A DNA stretch of 64,000 bases. It comes from Isoetes taiwanensis. Its lineage: Eukaryota > Streptophyta > Lycopodiopsida > Isoetales > Isoetaceae. Shown here one piece after another: positions 33,017 through 49,213 of this stretch. The notes beneath the pieces were generated by a model. That model saw only the letters and a list, made by a program, of their open reading frames with translations. It ran no database searches and was not told the DNA's origin. The position numbers and the translations under genes are program-made. The stretch spans positions 1-64,000 of the forward strand of contig JAJEKV010000909.1 of the NCBI GenBank assembly GCA_021234155.1, read 5' to 3'. Positions within the stretch are counted from its first letter, which is position 1. Each line of letters begins with the position of its first letter.

Positions 33017-35241
33017 GTGCAAGTATTGACATGTGAGCTTATCTGATACGCATAAAACCTTAAGACCGCTTGGTTGAAACTGAAGGCATGTTTCTATATG
33101 ACACTTTATCTATGTGGGTCTGGATGTGGATATGATGAAATATGACCTTGGCTCATATATTAAATATTTGAATTGCATTCATTAAAACTAGATATTTGTA
33201 GGAATAACTAGTGTCTCAAAAAATGGCCTAAATTGGCATCCACGAGTAAAAGGGCTTAGGGTTTTGATGGCCAGAGGTATCTGCACAAGAAAGAAAGTGG
33301 TCTCTTATTATCTAACAGATTTTCCCAGCCTAGCTATGGTACGTCTTCACATCAGCCGACGGATCCTCGTTATCAGAAATCCGAAGTTTCTATTCTTTCT
33401 ATAAATTGATGGTAGGAGTAGCACTCCAAACATGTAATGCTTTCCCTAGATTCAAGTTCGGATTCGGATAAATACGTGAACTGCTCCATTAGTCTTTGAA
33501 GTGGCGACCTATATAGATCCAGCTATCACGAATAAGGTTTTTTAGTTTAAAAATTCATTCCAGTCTCTTGCTCTTGCTTATACTTGACACGATTTTCTCT
33601 TCTCCTTTTTTAGCTTCTCTGTTGCTAAACTTCACTGAACCTATTTCTTAATCTTATCTCCTGATCTATTAGATACCATGCTGGCCATTTCGTACCTTGG
33701 GGATCTTTGCTAATCATTGTCTTAGAAACCTCCATCAAGAATGTAGTTCTGTAACCTAAACAGGATATTCGAGATTGGGTAAATGTTTAACTTAATTTAT
33801 GCTCTAGGAATTCTAGCTTATCATCCTTTTAGAACTGAGATCTGAAAGTGCTGATCCTGATCTTGGTGAAAAATATGCTGGACTATGCATTTTATTGACC
33901 TCTAGATTCTAGTTTTTCTATCAAAATATCTTGATCCATTATTTAAGCCACCAACCCGGACATAGATAAGTTCGAGTTATGATCTTTATGCTTGTAGTTT
34001 ACCAGCGTTCCTCTTAGTATCCTTGCATTTTTTATCGTAGTTGCATATCCTTTTCTTTCTTCTTTATAAACTTCCTTCAGGTTTACACGTTTTCTCTTCT
34101 TAGGATATTTGAGCTCATTTTTGGGCATAATTCTAGTCCAACTATTGTTTACTCTAACTTTATTGGCTATGACAAACAATTAATCTGTATATTGTTGACT
34201 AACTCTATAGGCTGTGACTATCACGATATGATATACATTAACAATAGATTGTGCTTACAAGCAATAAAATTAAAACATGTGGTATCAAATAACAGCTTGT
34301 TCGCTGCTTAAACTTCAGGTTCTGCTGTAGGAAGATTGCATTTCAGTTCATTGCACATGTGAACATACAGTAGGACTAATGCATTATCTGCATCTGTTCT
34401 TTGGCTTATTACTGTTATCTTTTAAGATTTTGTTGGTGAAGGGCGTTAAGCCGGATGGATTCTCTGCTTACCTGTTGGCAACTTTTGATGTTACCCTTTA
34501 GGCTAACTATCGAATGGTTTTGCTGCAGGTAACCGAATCTATCCCTCCATGTGGTATTTTTCATGGTATTCAACGAGCAAGGAATACTGCTCAAATCTAC
34601 AGCATTTATATTTGGATGTTAGCGTCTTGGTGACATCTATCAACTTTTCTATGATTTATTTTGTTATGTGTTGTTCACCATGATAGGTGGCTTAAAATTC
34701 TTTTAAACTTCTTGCTTCATATATGTTATTATAAAATAGTCTTGGACTTGCAAGATTACGTCATTAATATTCTAAGTTGTACTTTGTAAGCTCCAAACAT
34801 TATGGACAATATCATGCGCTCTCTTATATTTAAGTTTCAGTTTGTCTTTATTGCAATTTTGCTATTTAAGGTATTTGAGTACATCGTGACTTGCTCTACT
34901 CGTGTCATGATCTAAAGATGTTACTTGGTTCTAGAAAAGACTTCTTCTCTATTATGGTCAGGGATGCTATTTATCTTACATGGCGGTTTGCATTATTTGG
35001 TATTTAATCTTGATTTGTTTAACTCCTTATCCTTTTTGTCATCTTATTTACGGATGTATTTCTTGTACATTGGCTTTTTATCCTTTATGAGATGGCTTTT
35101 TCAAGCTCAAATCATTGCTTGGGTTGGATCGTCACCTGGATCTAGTCCAAGGCTGCATTTAAAAGTCTTTTATTTTCAAAACTGGACTTAAAAGGGCTTA
35201 GGTGCATTTTTTCTTGGTATAAAGCGGACTTAGAGGTTTTT
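33017..35241. repeat. 2.2-kb direct repeat, copy A (inner CACTA)
   Basis: Copy A runs from TGTGCAAGTATTGACATGTG to AAAGCGGACTTAGAGGTTTTTT and repeats at 36070-38303 with high identity. An 828-bp spacer (35242-36069) separates the copies. It looks like non-coding plant sequence with short open frames, such as a Lys-rich minus frame at 33943-34179 that is conserved in both copies only because the DNA is. The ends do not begin TG and end CA in LTR fashion with a primer-binding site, so I do not call it an LTR pair. Confidence 0.85.
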
Positions 35242-36069
35242 TAATGTTATTTCGACTTCGGGTTTAACTTTGTGCTTGTGATTGAGTTGGTGTTCTTAAA
35301 ATTTAACTTTGTCATTCTTACCTTGATGGTCAATATTAGCAATTTGGATTAAAGCAGAATGAGTGAAGATGTGGACATCAACTCCGTTTGGATTAAGGAG
35401 CTGATTGCGCTCAATTATGACAAATTCAAGATTTTCAAGCCCATATATGGATTAAAGAATTGATGGCAGGCAAGTATAAACAATGTGGAATTTACAGTGC
35501 TAAATTTGTTGTGCAAAAAATTGGTGTGCAAACCCTGATAACCTACATCACGAATAAGGATCTTGAGTTCATCATCCCGGTATGTTTCTACATCCTGGTA
35601 TGTATCTGCAATGTGAATCTGAATTTCAAAGTTCTATTTGAAATTGTGTACTTATTGAACTCAAAATGTCTCGGCATGTTCCACCAGCCACGGGTTTTTA
35701 TGGAAAGAGTTTTCCCATGGCTGGTTGTATATCCTTAAAAAAAACTTTTACACTATTATACTTTCAATTTCACAAACCACACATCATCGTGACGTTTTGA
35801 ACTCTGAGACTACACAAACATCTTGGTCTACTTTATGACGCTGCGGACTTCACTCACAAAATGTAAAATACTATAAGTTTACTCTATATTTTTTCTCATT
35901 TAATCTGCTAATAGAGTAGAATTGTATAGGGAGGGAAGGGCCCCTGTGTTGCAACAGGGCCCTACTCTCCCTGTTGTAACATATTATGCATTCTTTTTAG
36001 AATGTGTAAAATTTCCTTTTCTTAAAAGAAAGGGGGCCCCCCAAACTACGGTAGGAGGCAGGATTTTTT

Positions 36070-38303
36070 TGTGCAAGTATTGACATGTGAGCTTATCTGA
36101 TACGCATAAAACCTTAAGACCGCTTGGTTGAAACTGAAGGCATGTTTCTATATGACACTTTATCTATGTGGGTCTGGATGTGGATATGATGAAATATGAC
36201 CTTGGCTCATATATTAAATATTTGAATTGCATTCATTAAAACTAGATATTTGTAGGAATAACTAGTGTCTCAAAAAATGGCCTACGTGGCATCCACGAGT
36301 AAAAGGGCTTAGGGTTTTGATGGCCAGAGGTATCTGCACAAGAAAGAAAGTGGTCTCTTATTATCTAACAGATTTTCCCAGCCTAGCTATGGTACGTCTT
36401 CACATCAGCCGACGGATCCTCGTTATCAGAAATCCGAAGTTTCTATTCTTTCTATAAATTGATGGCCGGAAGTAGCACTCCAAACATCGCAATGCTTTCC
36501 TAGATTCAAGTTCCGGATTCAGATCTGCCTGTGAACTGCTCCATTGGTGCTGAAGTGACGACCTATATAGATCCAGCTATCACGAATAAGGTTTTTTAGT
36601 TTAAAAATTCATTCCAGTCTCTTGCTCTTGCTTATACTTGACACGATTTTCTCTTCTCCTTTTTTAGCTTCTCTGTTGCTAAACTTCACTGAACCTATTT
36701 CTTAATCTTATCTCCTGATCTATTAGATACCATGCTGGCCATTTCGTACCTTGGGGATCTTTGCTAATCATTGTCTTAGAAACCTCCATCAAGAATGTAG
36801 TTCTGTAACCTAAACAGGATATTCGAGATTGGGTAAATGTTTAACTTAATTTATGCTCTAGGAATTCTAGCTTATCATCCTTTTAGAACTGAGATCTGAA
36901 AGTGTTGATCCTGATCTTGGTGAAAAATATGCTGGACTATGCATTTTATTGACCTCTAGATTCTAGTTTTTCTATCAAAATATACTGATCCAGATTATTT
37001 AGCCACCAACCAGACATAGATAAGTTCTGAGTTATGATCTTTATGCTTGTAGTTTACCAGCGTTCCTCTTAGTATCCTTGCATTTTTTATCGTAGTTGCA
37101 TATCCTTTTCTTTCTTCTTTATAAACTTCCTTCAGGTTTACACGTTTTCTCTTCTTAGGATATTTGAGCTCATTTTTGGGCATAATTCTAGTCCAACTAT
37201 TGTTTACTCTAACTTTATTGGCTATGACAAACAATTAATCTGTATATTGTTGACTAACTCTATAGGCTGTGACTATCACGATATGATATACATTAACAAT
37301 AGATTGTGCTTACAAGCAATAAAATTAAAACATGTGGTATCAAATAACAGCTTGTTCGCTGCTTAAACTTCAGGTTCTGCTGTAGGAAGATTGCATTTCA
37401 GTTCATTGCACATGTGAACATACAGTAGGACTAATGCATTATCTGCATCTGTTCTTTGGCTTATTACTGTTATCTTTTAAGATTTTGTTGGTGAAGGGCG
37501 TTAAGCCGGATGGATTCTCTCTCCACACATGTTGGCAACTTTTGATGTTACCCTTTAGGCTAACTATGAATGGTTTTCTTTGCGGTGTAAGAATCTATCC
37601 CTCCATGTGGTATTTTTCATGGTATTCAACGAGCAAGGAATACTGCTCAAATCTACAGCATTTATATTTGGATGTTAGCGTCTTGGTGACATCTATCAAC
37701 TTTTCTATGATTTATTTTGTTATGTGTTGTTCACCATGATAGGTGGCTTAAAATTCTTTTAAACTTCTTGCTTCATATATGTTATTATAAAATAGTCTTG
37801 GACTTGCAAGATTACGTCATTAATATTCTAAGTTGTACTTTGTAAGCTCCAAACATTATGGACAATATCATGCGCTCTCTTATATTTAAGTTTCAGATTT
37901 GTCTTTATTGCAAGCTGCTATTTAAGGTATTTGAGTACATCTGTGACTTGCTCTACTCACGTGTCATGATCTAAAGATGTTACTTGGTTCTAGAAAGACT
38001 TCTTCTCTATTATGGTCCAGGATGCTATTTATCTTACATGACGGTTTGCATTATTTGGCTGTATTTAATCTTGATTTGTTTAACTCCTTATCCTTTTTGT
38101 CATCTTATTTCTGGATGTATTTCTTGTACATTGGCTTTTTTTATCCTTTATGAGATGGCTTTTTCAAGCTCAAATCATTGCTTGGGTTGGATCGTCACCT
38201 GGATCTAGTCCAAGGCTGCATTTAAAAGTCTTTTATTTCCAAAGCGGACTTAAAGGGCTTAGGTGCATTTTTCTTGGTATAAAGCGGACTTAGAGGTTTT
38301 TTG
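36070..38303. repeat. 2.2-kb direct repeat, copy B (inner CACTA)
   Basis: Second copy of 33017-35241. Differences are clustered small substitutions and indels, for example ATAAATACGTGAACTGCTCC in copy A against ATCTGCCTGTGAACTGCTCC in copy B. The spacer before it contains a perfect-looking hairpin, AGGGCCCCTGT-GTTGC-AACAGGGCCC, at about 35937-35963. Copy B runs directly into sequence shared with the outer CACTA (GAATAGTATAGAATGCAT), so the 5.3 kb from 33000 to 38300 is a block gained by the inner copy or lost from the outer copy. Confidence 0.85.
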
Positions 38304-38698
38304 AATAGTATAGAATGCATGTACACTTGGTACATGGGTTTATTTTGGATAGGGGTTTATTTGACTTGTTACACAGTTAAAGTTATGAAATATACCACCA
38401 TGAGAATGTTCAATGTTTTGTGGTACATCCGTTGAGCTATAGGGTATATAATCTGATGATGATAACTAGTAATACCGTACACCTTATGATAACTAATACC
38501 TTACTAACATGCAAAGATGTAGTTTATCTTAAAATTTTATTTTGTTAGATTTAAAAAGGTTAGGTTTCCACCAATAGTATATGTAGCTCGTGTTAGTTTT
38601 ATTCTGACGACATATATATATTTTTTTTTTAATTTTGTCCATGCTATGAGAACTAATACCCTACCACCAACATGCGAAGATGTAGTTTATCTCAACAT

Positions 38699-38874
38699 GC
38701 GTATGTTGGCGATGACTTAGGAAGCTAGGACAGAGAAAATCAGAATTTAAGTCAGGTACTATGCATTAATTCTGAATTTCTGAATGTCTTGCTCTCTTAC
38801 CAAAAGCGGGCCTTGACTTCTAAGCGCCACAGCGGGAGGAGTCTGGTCCAAACTCCATTCAGTCGGTTCCTTTG
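38699..38874. repeat. Satellite unit of inner CACTA, left fragment
   Basis: Begins with TATGTTGGCGATGACTTAGG and continues to CAGTCGGTTCCTTTG, where the 10.3-kb element interrupts. The unit resumes at 49214 with CTTGCTTCGCGTTCTCAAGC. The joined sequence matches the uninterrupted unit near 29890 (GTTTCCCTTGCTTCAGCGTT). Confidence 0.85.
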
Positions 38875-39967
38875 GGGTGAAAGCATGTTGTAGTGGAACA
38901 CCACAGGTGTCCCCCTGTCCTCCTAAAAATGTGGTGGGAGATATCAAATTTGTGGTGCGATTTTAAATGTTTGTTTGAAGCCTAGTGCATGTCTTGCCGG
39001 ATTCAATCATTTCTTGGCTGCAACAACCCGATTCCTCGCCACCGTCCCATTCAATTTCCCTCGCCACCGTCCCATTCCAATCTCCACTTAGAACGATTTC
39101 TAAACCCACGACCCACCGCGCCTTTCACGAAGCACCGCGGCTATGGCTTAATCCGGTTGTGGATCAATCCAGTTCATACCTTCAATCATTTAATTTGGAA
39201 GCAAATCGCCTAAAATCTCAAGCCAGAAACACGGGTAAAGAAAGAACTCGAGAACAAAGCGGGATCATAAAAGATGCCAAAAGGAAAAGACAAAAGGAAA
39301 GCTAAAGAAGAATTAGCAAAAATTGCAACATCGGAGGGAGGATCCACGAGCGGCCTCTACGGCGTCGGATGGTATTAAAATTGTTATCTTCATTTCATAG
39401 CACCACTAAAGGCTTGTCTAACAGCGATAAGAAAGAGGTTTTACTAGATTATCTGCGGGGATGACACAATGGATAGCGTGCTTGGCGAAGAAATTTGAAA
39501 GATTTGCAAGCCAAGAGCATTGTGGTCGACAACCTCGGGGCTTCCATTCAACTTGTGAAGAAGTCTAACCGGCAATAGCGGTTTAGCGACCAAGGGTAGT
39601 TGCCTTGCTATGGCGTAAGAGGAAGCATTAATACGAAAGTGCTAATCTGTCGGTGCTCGGGGTTTTGGTAAAGCTTTGGGTGTTCATCCTAGGAATCTTA
39701 CCAAAGCAAAATTGAAAGAGGAAGAGATAGATTGCAAAGGGGAAATGGGTTTTGTACAAAAGAGTTAGAAGAAGCGGATGCAATTCCCAATACGTCATAG
39801 AACTTGTGCGACAATTTTGGACCCGAAAAGCGATGGGGTCTCTCTAAATGCAAAGGATGTTAAGTTCGAGAAGATTGGAGCGAAATGTAAGAGAGGATCA
39901 TGCCACTCACTATACGGAAGAATCCAGGTTATTTCATTTCTTCATCTTCACCACATTTTTTATTGTT

Positions 39968-40499
39968 AATGTGGTATGTGGTTAGTGATTGCTTGTGATA
40001 TGTGGTTCTTTGTGGTTAGTGATTGCTTGTGGTGTGTGGTGCCTATTAATCTTTGTGATATATGATATGTGCTGCCCTAGTGTGGTGAGGCCGCGTGGTG
40101 TGAAATAAATCTTTGTCAATATATGCTTTGTGGTGCCTAGTGTGGTGAATAACATGGTGTAAAATACATCTTTGTAATATATGCTATGTGGTGCCTAGTG
40201 TGGTGAAAAATATGGTGTAAAATAAATGCTCTAAATATCGCTTTTGTGGTGCCTAGTGTGGTGAATAACATGGTGTAAAATAAATCTTTGTAATATATGC
40301 TATGTGGTCCCTAGTGTGGTGAATAACATGGTGTGGTGTCTAGTGTGGTGCCTAGTGTGGTGCAGTGTGTGGTGCCTAGTGTGGTGCCTAGTGTGGTTAA
40401 AAATATGGTGTAAAATAAATCTTTGTAATATATTCTATGTGGTGCCTAGTGTGGTGAATAGCGAGGTGTAAGATGAATATGCTGTAATATATGCTATGT

Positions 40500-40500
<1 letters not shown>
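39968..40500 (+). repeat. ~58-bp tandem array with TGTGGTG (left arm of 10.3-kb element)
   Basis: The unit is close to GTGGTGCCTAGTGTGGTGAA, then TAACATGGTGTAAAATAAAT, CTTTGTAATATATGCTAT. About seven or eight imperfect copies are present. Shorter GTGGTGCCTA repeats fill the centre (40330-40400). Non-coding. It lies in the left arm only. Confidence 0.8.
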
Positions 40501-43153
<2,653 letters not shown>

Positions 43154-43193
43154 TGAATTGGCCATTCATGAATAGCTCCAACATGCCACCTAT

Positions 43194-43860
43194 GATGCAC
43201 CACATGATTCACCACATGATTCACCAAATGCACCTCATGATTCACCACATGCACCATTTGCATCACCAAACATGTTGGTCAATGAAAGTCAAACATGTAA
43301 CAAAGGTCATGTCACCAAAAAGGCTCAAGCATGCCAAGGTGGCTCAAATATGCCACCTAGGCTCCAACATGCCAAGGTGGCTCAAACATGCCGCGTAAGC
43401 TCCAACATGCCACCTACGATGCATCACATGATTCACCACATGATTCACCAAATGCACCTCATGATTCACCACATGCACCATTTGCATCACCAAACATGTT
43501 GGTCAATGAAAGTCAAACATGTAACAAAGGTCATGTAAAGGCTCAAGCATGCCAAGGTGGCTCAAATATGCCACCTAGGCTCCAACATGCCAAGGTGGCT
43601 CAAACATGCCGCGTAAGCTCCAACATGCCACCTACGATGCACCACATGATTCACCACATGATTCACCAAATGCACCTCATGATTCACCACATGCACCATT
43701 TGCATCACCAAACATGTTGGTCAATGAAAGTCAAACATGCCGCGTAAGCTCCAACATGCCACCTACGATTCACCACATGATTCACCACATGGTTCACCAA
43801 ATGCACCACATGATTCACCACATGCACCATTTGCATCACCACATCTATCGCGACATGTAA
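43194..43860. repeat. ~220-bp satellite rich in CACCACATG
   Basis: Units start at GAT of GATGCACCACATGATTCACC at 43194, 43418, 43636 and 43767, giving spacings of 224, 218 and 131 bp; the third unit has lost its middle. Each full unit contains CACCATTTGCATCACCAAAC, ATGTTGGTCAATGAAAGTCA and GCTCCAACATGCC(A/G)AGGTGG. The Met/His-rich frames it creates are not genes. It lies in the right arm, where CACCACA is on the plus strand. Confidence 0.9.
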
Positions 43861-44189
43861 CACCACATTGTCATGAATCTTTGAATACATCAATTTCTTA
43901 CGGAGATTTGAACTCCCCCAGTGTTGCTACGGTCGACCCGAGAAAAAGTCTATTGTATACAATAGTATACAACAATGTACATTAGAGTGTCAATGAAAGA
44001 ATAGGTTACAAGAATAACCTCTTTGGTTACAATAATACAAACATGTGATTACAAGTAAAGATCTATTGATCTGTCAACCTCGACTTCATTACTACGCAAA
44101 GCGTGCTTCACAACATCAATCATCATTAGCGGCGTGTCCAGCATTTCGCAACTAGAAATTGGTACACCCCGCAACAAACATATCGGGCC

Positions 44190-47100
44190 TCACATTGGAT
44201 GAGTAATACCTTCAAATTCTGAACTCACCTTGCATTGGGATAGTATGTCCAAGTCTGCATTCTTTGCAGCCACAACTTTCTTTACAAAGACACATATAGC
44301 GGGACCACCCGACCCGCAATCGGTGAGTGGGGAACTTGTAATTTTCTTGTGGTAGCTGACTTTATGGTGCCAGAATTTTGTGTTTGCATCCTCAACAAAA
44401 CTCATGGCGGGCTTCGAGCCCTTGTACATTTCTAAATTTTGTCAAAATGGTACACACACAGGTGACATTTAGCGGTGACCTCCAAGACCTACAATGACAT
44501 ACCTTTGTCGGTCTTGGCGATAACATCTTTGGCGAGAATGGTACATTCGAAATTGCAAGTTGAGGGGTGCAGCGGTTTGTCCTTTGAAGCAAGCTCGTTC
44601 GGCGGTAATGTGTAAATGGCGGATCCATGAAATGGAACCCTGTTCCATGTCATGCTTGATCTGAAATTGGTGCATACACTGCCAAAGTCAAGTGCGGTAA
44701 AACAAGATGATTTAGAAACAACGAGAAGACTTCAAATCTGAGTTGTTTATATTAAATTACTAACCTCATGAAGAAATGGACTATCGTCCTTTGAACCAAT
44801 CCCTACTTTTCTCCAATATTACGATTGCCTCTTGATCAAGCACAAGAGGCTCTGGCATCCTTTAAACACTTCAAGTGGCAAGTGTTACAGTGGGATGTGC
44901 GCTCTTAACAACTGCGGTCCCTCGTCTTTGGTGGTGTAAGTTTACATTCAGCAAATGGAAGATCATTGAAAACCTTGAGGAACATTGAAATAGCCAAGAA
45001 ATGAACAATTGAAGTAAAACTTTGTTTATATTAAAAAGTCAAGAGAGAGGTTACATCATATACACAATAATACTATTTCTAGGCTTTAGTTCTATGTTTT
45101 TCATCATATTAATACAAATTTGACTCGATTGTCAAACATATTGACATTTTGTTGCTTTCGACATAACTTTGCACATTCCACGCCTTGACAACCCACGAAG
45201 CCAAACCTTTAGATCATTCATGAGGAAATTGCCATCTACTCTGTCGGGGCTCATTTGTTTGGATGAGATCATGGTGTTTGGCGCATTGAGGTACCCTTTG
45301 TATCTGCTTTGTCATCAATGAGAAGCCACGTTCTCTTTTGTGAAACACGGAAAATTAAGTCGTAGACCTTTTTCGGGTGCTTCAAAAAAATTGGCTTTTT
45401 CTTGTTAAATAAATTTGTGTTGGTACGGTGATCGACTCCATATGAACTTGAATTTGTCCTTGTGTTTCATCAATGCTCCCTTAACTATGACTCTCAAGTT
45501 TTGAGCACGGAGGCTGGACCAAAGTGCTATATGAAAATTCATTTTGCACCAATCTATGAACTTCGGCCCGGCCTGGTCTAGTTACTACCCACTTGGTTAC
45601 GTTAAGTGTGATCAACTTAACATCATCTTCTTTGGCGGTGGGTATGGACTCACTCTTGTCATAGCTTCTACCCGAACTCCATTGTAGTAAAAACAAAGCG
45701 AGGATTGGGCTTAACCTTGTAGTCTTACGCATGGGCCGAGTTGGTGCGGGGCTGGAAACTACGCCCGGCATTTCTTGGTCGCGGCTGGAAACTTACGCCC
45801 GGCATCTATTCGTGCGGGGATGGAAACTTACGCTTGAGAATGTCTTGGAGGTGTCTTTTGCTTGGAATTACGCTCTTGCTTTTTCTCGAGACACTTTCGG
45901 CTGCAAAAATTTAACGATTCGGTAACTATATGGGTCAAATTAAAAGAAAGCGAGGCACAAAAGGTTGGAAGTTACCTTGTGACTTACATTCACAAAGCGA
46001 TTTGTTCGGATCATAACTGATGCATCTGGCGATTTGGCGGATTGGTGTGGAGCATGACTTAATGCATCTGTTGATCTGGCGATTCTTGTCGGTTAGACAC
46101 CCCTTTGGAGCTTGACTTGATGCACCCTCTTGATTTGTTGACATCTACTTGATTTGTCGGACTTCACGTAACTGATGCATCTTCGATTTGCAGAGTTTCT
46201 ATACGTGTCTAATGCTTTTCGAAGGGGTGTGAGTGTCTTGTCCCCTAAGCGACCACATTGTACATCTATATCTACAAAGTAGGGATGAAGAAGTAAGCTA
46301 CATATCCCAATTGCATCAAACAAGACTTGGTTACCTTTGAGGGTGAAAATAATTCCCTTTTTGGTGTGCTAGATGGACTCACATAGTCATTGCCACCGGT
46401 ATGAGCGATTAGACTGAATTAGTAAGCGGCACCATGCTCGCAAACACGGAATTGAATCACAATTGATTGTAACTATGCTTTGGTTTTTTTAACTAAGCTC
46501 GGACTTTTTACTCTCTTTACGATGTTCTGTTTTTATATATCTAAAGTGTCCCCTAAAATGGCGGCGATCTCATCGGGGGCACTTTAGATACAAAAAAAAG
46601 GAGAAGCAAAAAGACTAAGCCAGCCAGGGATCTTGTTTTTATGTCGGGCTTACTCCTTTTCGAGTTTCTGCTTGATGTATCTAATTAAGCCACGAGTGGC
46701 GATGTCATCCCTAGGGGCAAATTAGATACAATAAGCAGAAAGCGAAGGAGACTAAGCCGAGCTTACTCTCTTTTGAGCTACCTATAAGTGCTCACTGTAA
46801 GTGCCTCGGTAGCTTGAAGTTGCTTTTGATCCTCCCTACTCACACCTAAGGCTTGTACCCATCTTTGTAGAAAATTCATGACAACAATTCTCAATGCAGC
46901 TTGATGATTACAAATCCTGCAAAGTGAGCATAAATTTGTCAATGAGAATACAATTATACTAAGCACTTGAGGAATTTTGTTATGAAGTACCTCAAAAATT
47001 TGGCGGACATGGAAGATGGTATTGGTATTTGCATTCGACAATCAAAGTTGGTAGTGGTTTCCCCATCCCCTTTGGAGGATCTTGCCCGCAGAATGGACCG

Positions 47101-47216
47101 ACCACTACCATAATCTTGACCTTATCAAAGATGCGGAAGTAGTGGATCCAAGACAAATAAAGGAAGGCGGTCCTTGCAAGGCGAAACCTCTCTAACCTTG
47201 GTTCCGGCACTTTCAA
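44190..47216 (-). pseudogene. Decayed minus-strand coding region in the 10.3-kb element
   Basis: Several minus-strand stretches look protein-like but are split by stops and frame changes: FDKVKIMVVVGPFCGQDPPK and PLPTLIVECKYQYHLPC (46992-47216), MNFLQRWVQALGVSREDQKQ (46778-47041), ITLNVTKWVVTRPGRAEVHR (45481-45771), KKVYDLIFRVSQKR and LLIDDKADTKGTSMRQTP (45250-45400), and KPAMSFVEDANTKFWHHKVS with LTDCGSGGPAICVFV (44190-44429). The common strand and position suggest one former gene of the element, plausibly its transposase or an accessory protein. I could not identify a DDE/D or zinc-finger signature. Two near-palindromic hairpins at 46535-46600 and 46680-46740 interrupt the lower part. Confidence 0.35.
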
Positions 47217-47554
47217 TCTTTGTTGTAATGCGCTTCCACGGGTGACGGCCAGATTAAACTCCTCGATTTTTATGCGCTCAAGTTACGGTAATAGTTCCTT
47301 ATTTCGGCCTACGTATCTTGGCATATAGCAGAATATACGATGCCGCGACTTGGTTTATCCTTAATCATTCCTTCCCATTTTTTTAAATCTTTATTCATCT
47401 TCTCGATGCGGAACTCAAGTTCTTTGAACCTTCATTTGTAACACCTGCGGGGCTTTGATCACAAGTTTGCAACCTTGCCTTCTTGAATCGCCGATCTTGT
47501 AGAGTTGATCCATTCTCGGTGTCTGTTGAATTCATGCGGAAAGTAATCCAATGT

Positions 47555-47960
47555 TAGTACCACATGACACAGCGGGCACCACTTTACACACCACAAATTC
47601 CATCATGACAAACTTTGCACCACAAATGGCGTCATATTCACCACATGTGGTGTGGCATGTGGCACCAAAGCTGGTGCCACATGCCCTCTTTCTAATGCAC
47701 CCAAGGCACCACATATGGCAATCCATTGCCGCACCACAAATGGCGTCAAAGACACCACATGTGGTGCAAAATGTCAGATCTATAGTGGTGCCACATTAAA
47801 CACCACATGTGGCACCACAATGCCTGAGAAGGCACCACATCCGGTGGGGCATCCACCACCCATATGTGGCGGATGGCGTGGTGCAATATTTAAGCCTGGC
47901 GATTGGCACCACATATGGCGGACAATCCACCATTCACAAGTATCACCATATCTAACATCA
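47555..47960 (-). repeat. CACCACA/CACATGTGGTG repeat cluster (right arm)
   Basis: The motif CACCACAAATGGCG and the palindrome CACCACATGTGGTG recur about every 25-35 bp. Together with CACCACACTTAGCACCC next to the right terminus (49146-49164) these mirror the TGTGGTG repeats of the left arm, as expected for subterminal transposase-binding repeats. The intervals 47960-48880 and 43860-44190 hold no gene I can name. Confidence 0.65.
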
Positions 47961-48894
47961 CATATGACACTAAGTATAGAAACATATGGAAGCCAATTCA
48001 CTATTGAGGAAAAGGTACCATGTTTGGTACTATATGTGACACTACATATGCTACAAACTACATTATTAACATATAATTGGCACCATATCTGTAACACATT
48101 TGGAGCTACATACTCTTGTGAACTGAAATTATTCACCACAACTTCGAAACTAGCGGCACAAATTTCCTACACATAACTTACAACACACCCAAATGAAGAA
48201 GTAAGTGGTGTACACGATTGTTCAAGCTTGCTAGACCTTCTTTGGAAAATAACGGTTCAATATTAACTTGCATCATATGGTGGTTCGGAAGAAGAGGGTT
48301 GAAAAGTACCTATTTTTTTGGTGATTTTCCCCGAGATTCTTCTTACGACTTGAGGAGGCTTGAATTGTGGCCTAGTCATTTCAAGAGAGGAAGCATCATC
48401 GTGGCATGTTGCTACGCTTCCTCACTATTTGAAATGCTTGCACTCTTCCTCTTACGTTGGGACGGAGGCTTGAGACTCTTTTCTCTTAAGCGTTGTTGCG
48501 AAACTCAACCGGTTTATTTCTTTTCCTTTTTGTGTGAAGGTAATGCATACTTGACCATAGTCTGTGAGGCCATGCCTCCCAGGCACACTTCTTGCACTGT
48601 GATTTTTTGTAAAGGCACATATATTCATTATACCTCTCCTTGCTCATATTCTTCAACTTTTGCATGATGAAACAAAACAATATTCTAAACAATAGAGAAT
48701 CATGGGCATCCCAGAATCTAGAATGCAACCCCACGTAAGTGGATTTTTCCTAATACTTTCGGTCCCCAAAGCGGACTTCGATTTCTTCTTGTGTGGCGTA
48801 ATGCTTTTCTTGCACTGTACATTTTCTTGTAGGTGTATCAGTGGCATTCAAGTCGGTATGATCGAGCCATTTAAATTGATCGATCTTCTTGCGA

Positions 48895-49040
48895 AATGAG
48901 AAATGGTCTTCTTGGGATTAAGGGGGCGTGTCGAGTTTTTGAGGAAAATGATAATTGAGAATCGAGAAATGGTCTTTGGGATTAAAGGGGCGTGTCGAGT
49001 TTTTGAGGAAAAATGGGTCGTATGCGTTCTTGGGATAAGG
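48895..49040. repeat. ~65-bp tandem repeat near right end of 10.3-kb element
   Basis: GAAATGGTCTTCTTGGGATT then AAGGGGGCGTGTCGAGTTTT then TGAGGAAAA is repeated at about 48899 and 48965, with a third degenerate copy (TTCTTGGGATAAGGGG) at 49027. Confidence 0.75.
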
Positions 49041-49213
49041 GGTCTGAATAAGCTGAATAAAGGCTGAAAGGACAAAATTTTGAATAAGTAATCATGTGTA
49101 TTTTGAAAAAATAACTCCCTCTCCCACTACAAATTCGGTAGTTCCCACCACACTTAGCACCCAAAATGTGGTGCTAAAATGCGTTTTTGTTCCACTACAA
49201 CATGCTTTCACCC

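Noticed and set aside
33017-38303. LTR retrotransposon
   Set aside because: Direct repeats lack TG...CA ends, a primer-binding site and any gag/pol sequence; the internal part is only 0.83 kb.
43160-43860. Met/His-rich ORFs up to 119 codons
   Set aside because: Direct products of the 220-bp satellite; all frames repeat with the DNA.
49132-49200. Further CACTA left termini (CACTACAAATTCGG and CACTACAACATG)
   Set aside because: The second is inside the perfect TIR of the 10.3-kb element. The first has no partner end and no matching 3-bp flank.
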